Positions 59,578-64,000 of a stretch of 64,000 bases of DNA are shown one piece after another. Both the position numbers and the translations under genes were made by a program. The first letter of the stretch is position 1; each line of letters opens with the position of its first letter. The notes under the pieces are model-generated. The model was not told the DNA's origin. It searched no databases and was given only the letters and a program-made list of their open reading frames with translations. Source of the stretch: Durusdinium trenchii (Eukaryota > Sar > Dinophyceae > Suessiales > Symbiodiniaceae); NCBI GenBank assembly GCA_963970005.1, contig CAXAMN010026761.1, positions 560,988 to 624,987 of the forward strand. Reading direction: 5' to 3'.

Positions 59578-60719
59578 CAAGGGGCAATACAGCTATTCCC
59601 TACTTGCAAGTAACGAACTACACCTGGAAAATTCACATGGAACCTGGATAATAAGTCTTCCGAAGGTCCGTTTTCAGGTTCCATGTGGCTCTCTTCCCGG
59701 GTATCAATTTCGGGTGGCGCAGCCACGTCCTCGGGTGTTCCGAGCGATCTTCGTGCCGGAAGCTCCGAGAGAACTCGAACCCCTATCCTGTGGGATTCCA
59801 CATCCACCACCGCCCGGGCATCCTGTGGATGGCCCTCCGTGCGGGTGCAGTGCTCTTTCGCCCCGGATCCGAAAGGCGCTGTTTTCTCCACGCCGCACCG
59901 CGGGTCGCTCGGTCGGGACGCGACAACGCTCCGTGAGTTCCCAGGCCTTTCCCGGTCCCTCCACACTTTCGGAGAGCCCAGGCTCCGGAATCGGGTCCAA
60001 TCCTCCAATGCAGAGGATTCGGATGGTTCGTGAACCCCACGAACCATCCGGGCTTAGAAAGTAGCAACAGCTCGATTGAACCACTGAAGGCCACAGCGTT
60101 TTGGACAGAACTCCCACGAACCGATACCACTCGCCATCGCGAGGTCTCTCTCAAGAGACCTGGGAAAGGACGGATGAAAAAATCGTTGATACATGAAGAT
60201 GCTACAACCCGCCATGCCCAAGGCATAGAGCCTTAACGGCTTGGTAGACTCGAACCTGGATGGTCATCCCAAACCATGTGCTTGGCAGCCAGACCGTGGC
60301 AGGTCCGCAGCCAATTCGGACAGGACAGATCCCACTCAAAGGTTCAAATTTTGACAGATTCTCTGCAGCAAGCAAAACAGTTACTGTCGCTAGTGACTTC
60401 ATGTCCTCCGGCAAAAGGTTTCTTAGTGAATCCACATGCTATCTCAGGTACTGGATGGAAGCCAATCTGGATCTGCAGAAAAGCAGTAGTAGCAAAGCGT
60501 ATGTCTTATTAACGATTTGTCGATTTGCGTGTGTGCTTGTGACAGCTTATGTGCCAAGCAAAACGTGCACTCCAACTGTTGGACTCCAACTCTTAGTGGC
60601 GTCCGCAAGCGGCATTCACCGCTCTTCACAACTGTTCGCAAGCTCCATGCCTTTTGCACGCCAAACGGCAGGAGCTCCGACATGACTGGAAGTCTTGTGA
60701 AGAAATCGTGGTGTAACCC

Positions 60720-61840
60720 AGGGCAATCGCCATTGAGGTCCCATATGCACAAATCAAGTTGATCTCCAGAAAGTTGACCCCAGCATAGAGATCAGAAGTG
60801 GTGATCTCTGACAGGACCTGCTGGTTCAGCGGAGTGCTCATTGGAACTGTCAATCTTTGCTGAATGAAGGATTGGACCATGAAGGGCATCTTGGCTGAAT
60901 TTCGCATCTTCGACATCGTCCTTTCCACATAGGGTCTCACTCCTCAGACTGCACGACGAAATGGCAGATCTTCATGGGACACCCCTTGGGAAGTGTTTGG
61001 TACATATCACTCCTGTTCCTTTTACCTCCTTCTTACTCAGCTTCTTACTCAGCTGCAAAGGTTGGAAACTAGCTAGCTTCCTAGCTACGAGTACCGATGC
61101 TGGCTCGTTAGCAGCTACCACCGTGCCTGTCAACCATTTTGTGGGCTGTCTAGAAAATCCAAGCCACTAGCCTTTGGGATGGAAGCAAACAAAAACAACG
61201 AAAAAAAAAAAATTATCTGAGGCAGACATGCGCGGACGAGGTTCTTGCTCCTTCATTCACAGATGAATCCCAGTTGGAGGCGATACAAGCGCCGTCCACG
61301 GCTAGGATGTGTCCACCCGACTTTAAACGGCTCATCTGTTTGGCCTCTGCATGGGTCATGGCAGAGACCCTCCTTAGCTGCCGCATCAGGTGATGCACAT
61401 GGCTGCGAGTCGTCTCCCCCCCGGGGAAATCTCCTTCCTTTCACCAAACACCGAATGGTTGACCACGTCCCAAATCTTAAGGTAAGGAGAGAATTATCCA
61501 CACATCTCACATCTCCTTCTGGGTCACTGGCCTCATCTTGCTGCTTTTCAGGGCTCCATCTGTCCATATCAATTGAAACTGTAGCCTGGCCCATCAATGT
61601 GTTGTTCTTTTCTTCAGAATACTCAACACTTCTGATTTGGTCAGGTCTCTCACAATCGGCCTGCCATGGAATACCCAGCTTCTGAAATTCTGCCGTGTAG
61701 AAAGGATTCGAACACTCCAAGCCTGTCCATCGCTGGAAGTAGCTCCTCCAGCCCCAGGTGCCCGGCGCCATCTGACAGTGGCTCATCACTAGAACCACGA
61801 GCTCTTCAGGACGTTCTTTCGCCCACGCCATCATCTTCGG
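60720..61840 (-). CDS. Possible PLC-like phosphodiesterase gene, partial
   Basis: Minus-strand exon candidates are three. About 61663-61834 reads MAWAKERPEELVVLVMSHCQ then LECSNPFYTAEFQKLGIPWQ. About 61235-61395 reads MSRLKSGGHILAVDGACIAS then NWDSSVNEG. About 60720-60940 reads NSAKMPFMVQSFIQQRLTVP then SDLYAGVNFLEINLICAYGT. The P-x-E-L-V-V-L pattern and the later ILAVDG and LEINLI strands recall PLC-X-like TIM-barrel phosphodiesterases. The catalytic His pair lies outside what I can identify, so the enzyme call is tentative. It could instead be an unknown secreted protein. An upstream minus-strand stretch near 62640-62480 has a hydrophobic run (RTVWLLTVMHLCLVRSV) after a Met and may be its signal-anchor exon. 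Confidence 0.4.
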
Positions 61841-62125
61841 CCACTCCCCTGCACGGGCGCGCGCATGCGCTGCACGTCAGGGCGCTTCAAAGCACACAGG
61901 ATTCCACCACAGCTAGGAAGATCATAGGAAGATCTCCGACTGCTGATAGGTACAAATATATTTCAATAACTCTGACCGCTTGCGAGTCCGCGGCATACCG
62001 TACACGGCATAGCAGTGTAGCGCGTACACCCTAAAATATATGTCATTAAACCCTTAAGTATATATCTATTCGAATCTGTCCTGCTGAGCATGTATCTCTC
62101 CAGTGAAAAAGCCATCGTCCGAACT

Positions 62126-63064
62126 TCATCGTCCCAAGCGTATGGAGATCACTCCAGTCTTCCTGCCTTTCATCCTGTTGCCTGGTCCAGATGCGAAGTC
62201 TGGACTCGGGGGGTCCGGACCTTCTTGCCAATCCCAGGCCGGTTCCCCGGGGAAGCAAGGCCAGTTATGGCCGGTTTGGAGCGTTTGGGTTGAGGAATTC
62301 GATGATTTCCTCAACCCGAATCGACCAGTTTTGAGGCCTTTGGAAGCCCGCAGCGCCGCGAAAATCTCCGTTTTCCAACGTCGCAGCGCCAGAACAACGA
62401 GACGAATCGTCGATCCGCGCGCGGACTTCGCATCGCGCGTTTCGTCGCAACGGCCTTGTAGGGACTGATCCGAGACCCAATGAAGGGACTCTGAGCTATG
62501 ATGGAAGTAGATCTCCTTGGATATCTTGGATTGGTGAACCGATCGGACCAGACAAAGATGCATCACCGTCAACAACCAAACCGTCCGCAGCGAAAAGGGA
62601 CCCACCCCGCTCGTGCCCCCGCCCACCGCTCGGAACCGAGGGATGGACCGAAGCCCTGCCATCGTCGCACCGCGCTCCTCCAGGCGGTTCGGTTTCGCGT
62701 GGGTCGAACGCATGGGGGACCTCATGGGGGACCTCACGTCCCGAAAGCACCGAGTCTCGCACCTTCTTTGCCAAGTCTCTGAGGAATCCTCGGACCTCAC
62801 CAGCCTCAAATCCTGAGCAACGAGTTCCGGGAAGCCCGCCCGAGCGCCGCCTTCTTTTTTGGTTGCTTCGATGGGTGCGCGTTTGAACCGGCGAACACCC
62901 GGGGTCCCCGGTTTCTCCGGCGCGCTGGTCCGTCGGACGAACATGTGCGAGCCTTGGCCCAACACGGGTTCAACACGTGGAGAGGCGAGGTGGAAACTCC
63001 ATGAAACTCCCACTTCAAAGAGCCGGGTGGGTACCGAACAACCCTTGGTTTTACGATTTGACAC
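62126..63064 (-). CDS. Long GC-rich open frame, doubtful
   Basis: 312 codons open on the minus strand. Only its middle looks protein-like, a Met followed by a hydrophobic stretch RTVWLLTVMHLCLVRSV. The 5' third overlaps a repeat copy at 63040-63112 and the 3' part is low-complexity Arg/Ser/Pro. At most part of it is an exon of the downstream gene. Confidence 0.25.
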   Translation of the reverse strand: MSNRKTKGCSVPTRLFEVGVSWSFHLASPRVEPVLGQGSHMFVRRTSAPEKPGTPGVRRFKRAPIEATKKEGGARAGFPELVAQDLRLVRSEDSSETWQRRCETRCFRDVRSPMRSPMRSTHAKPNRLEERGATMAGLRSIPRFRAVGGGTSGVGPFSLRTVWLLTVMHLCLVRSVHQSKISKEIYFHHSSESLHWVSDQSLQGRCDETRDAKSARGSTIRLVVLALRRWKTEIFAALRASKGLKTGRFGLRKSSNSSTQTLQTGHNWPCFPGEPAWDWQEGPDPPSPDFASGPGNRMKGRKTGVISIRLGR

Positions 63065-63109
63065 TACAAAGCCAGATCAACCATTCAAAAAGAACGGTCT
63101 TGGACTTCC

Positions 63110-64000
63110 AGGGGGTCACCTGAAATTTGCCACGCATCTAGCGCTCGAGCACCGCAGGTCAGCTGCTCCGACAAGCCGATGGTCCTCGGCACAGCACGCA
63201 GCGACCTGGATCTAACTACCCTCAGAATCCGGGCCCTCAAATATCAAGGGTTTTTATGGTCCGAACCCCTGCGGTCTGACCCCTGCGGTCTGAGAACCCG
63301 TATGGATTGCAAAAGAACGGCCAAACTTGGCTGGTTTTTGTGCTGAAAAGGCAATTGTGCACAGTTGTATACATTGTATACCAGAACTTCTGTGTTGACT
63401 CATGGGAAATCCCCACTTGCCCACGCACGCCGGTGATAATTCATGATCGACCACTCTATACCACCCGCGTGCTCTTCTCGAATCCTAAAAAGGAAACACC
63501 CAGAAGCCTCCTGAAATGTTGAACTTGAAACTAATCCTCTTCAAAACAAATGCTGAAACACCCACCAGCATCCACCAGCTGCCTGCCGGAACCTCCTCAG
63601 AAAAAGGGAGAGAGCCCACGCCCAGGTCGAACCGGTGAGAAGAGGCAGGTCGAACCGGATGCGGGTGAAGCGAACTCATGACCCTGTGCCGTGAAGTAAA
63701 GAGCTGTGCGAAGAGAGCAAACTGATCACGGATGGTCGCCAGTTGGGACCTAAACCGCTTCGAGGTGGTTGACCTCCCGTGCTGCAAGGACGGCATCGCC
63801 AGGCCCGGCCCTCCAAGCTGACAACAGTGACGACTATTGATGTCGACCCTGAGAATCAAAGACGATCAAAAGATGATAGTCTTTATATGTATATGGAGAC
63901 CTGAAAGGGAATGTCCGTATTACGTCACTGAGGAAAAGTCTGGACTCCCATGTCTTCATCGACCAAAAAAGAATCTGCCTGATGTCAATTTCATTGGATT
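63110..64000. other. Right edge, little assignable
   Basis: A minus-strand stretch at about 63650-63800 reads RSQLATIRDQFALFAQLFTS and could be an exon. 63888-63955 (GAGACCTGAAAGGGAATGTC ... GTCTGGACTCCCATG) resembles one end of the TACCCTGGGAGTC element at 21720. Nothing else is seen. Confidence 0.3.

Noticed and set aside
62126-63064. 312-codon minus-strand open frame as a complete gene
   Set aside because: It runs into a dispersed repeat and low-complexity GC-rich sequence; only a short middle part could be an exon.

Overview
The window reads as nuclear DNA of a dinoflagellate, most likely a Symbiodiniaceae-type genome. Four things point there. Genes are broken into many short exons by introns of a few hundred to about 1,600 bases. 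Introns that can be checked by joining reading frames use GT-AG, GC-AG and probably GA-AG ends, usually with a G after the acceptor AG. Coding is sparse among simple repeats and small inverted-repeat elements. A cytosine-C5 DNA methyltransferase sits inside what looks like a mobile element. There are no bacterial operons, no rRNA or tRNA gene that I could recognise, and no DinoSL-like 22-mer. Two 10-base N runs (25595-25604 and 48454-48463) mark assembly gaps inside repeats.

Layout. (1) 1 to about 11,700, plus strand: the right-hand part of a large intron-rich element that starts before the window. In order it carries a glycine-rich tandemly duplicated exon, a protein with two ASCH/PUA-like modules joined to a full set of C5-methyltransferase motifs, exons resembling a DDE transposase, and a long acidic C-terminal exon ending at 11362. 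Its introns hold (AT)n tracts and many copies of the 12-mer GCATTCTATGTG or its inverse. It ends near an 18-bp inverted repeat with the same core (11558-11693). (2) 14.35-19.27 kb, minus strand: an apparently intact WD40 gene resembling WDR61/SKI8. (3) About 23.8-29.4 kb, minus strand: unrecognised, partly frame-broken coding remnants. They are interrupted by an 880-bp TIR element, a 165-bp hairpin and a CA-rich minisatellite. (4) 29.4-36.9 kb: mostly non-coding duplicated segments, a degenerate telomere-like tract and small repeats. (5) 36.9-50.15 kb, minus strand: a calcium-dependent protein kinase (CDPK) gene of at least 15 exons with all kinase subdomains and four EF-hands. (6) 55.8-58.4 kb and 60.7-61.85 kb, minus strand: an unrecognised multi-exon gene and a gene with some resemblance to PLC-like phosphodiesterases. 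Beyond about 62 kb only weak coding signal is visible.

All cellular genes lie on the minus strand, as expected for a unidirectional dinoflagellate gene array; the mobile element lies on the plus strand. Small TA-flanked MITE-like elements and fold-back repeats fill introns and intergenic spaces. The most interesting object is the methyltransferase-transposase element with its inverted-repeat-bearing introns.
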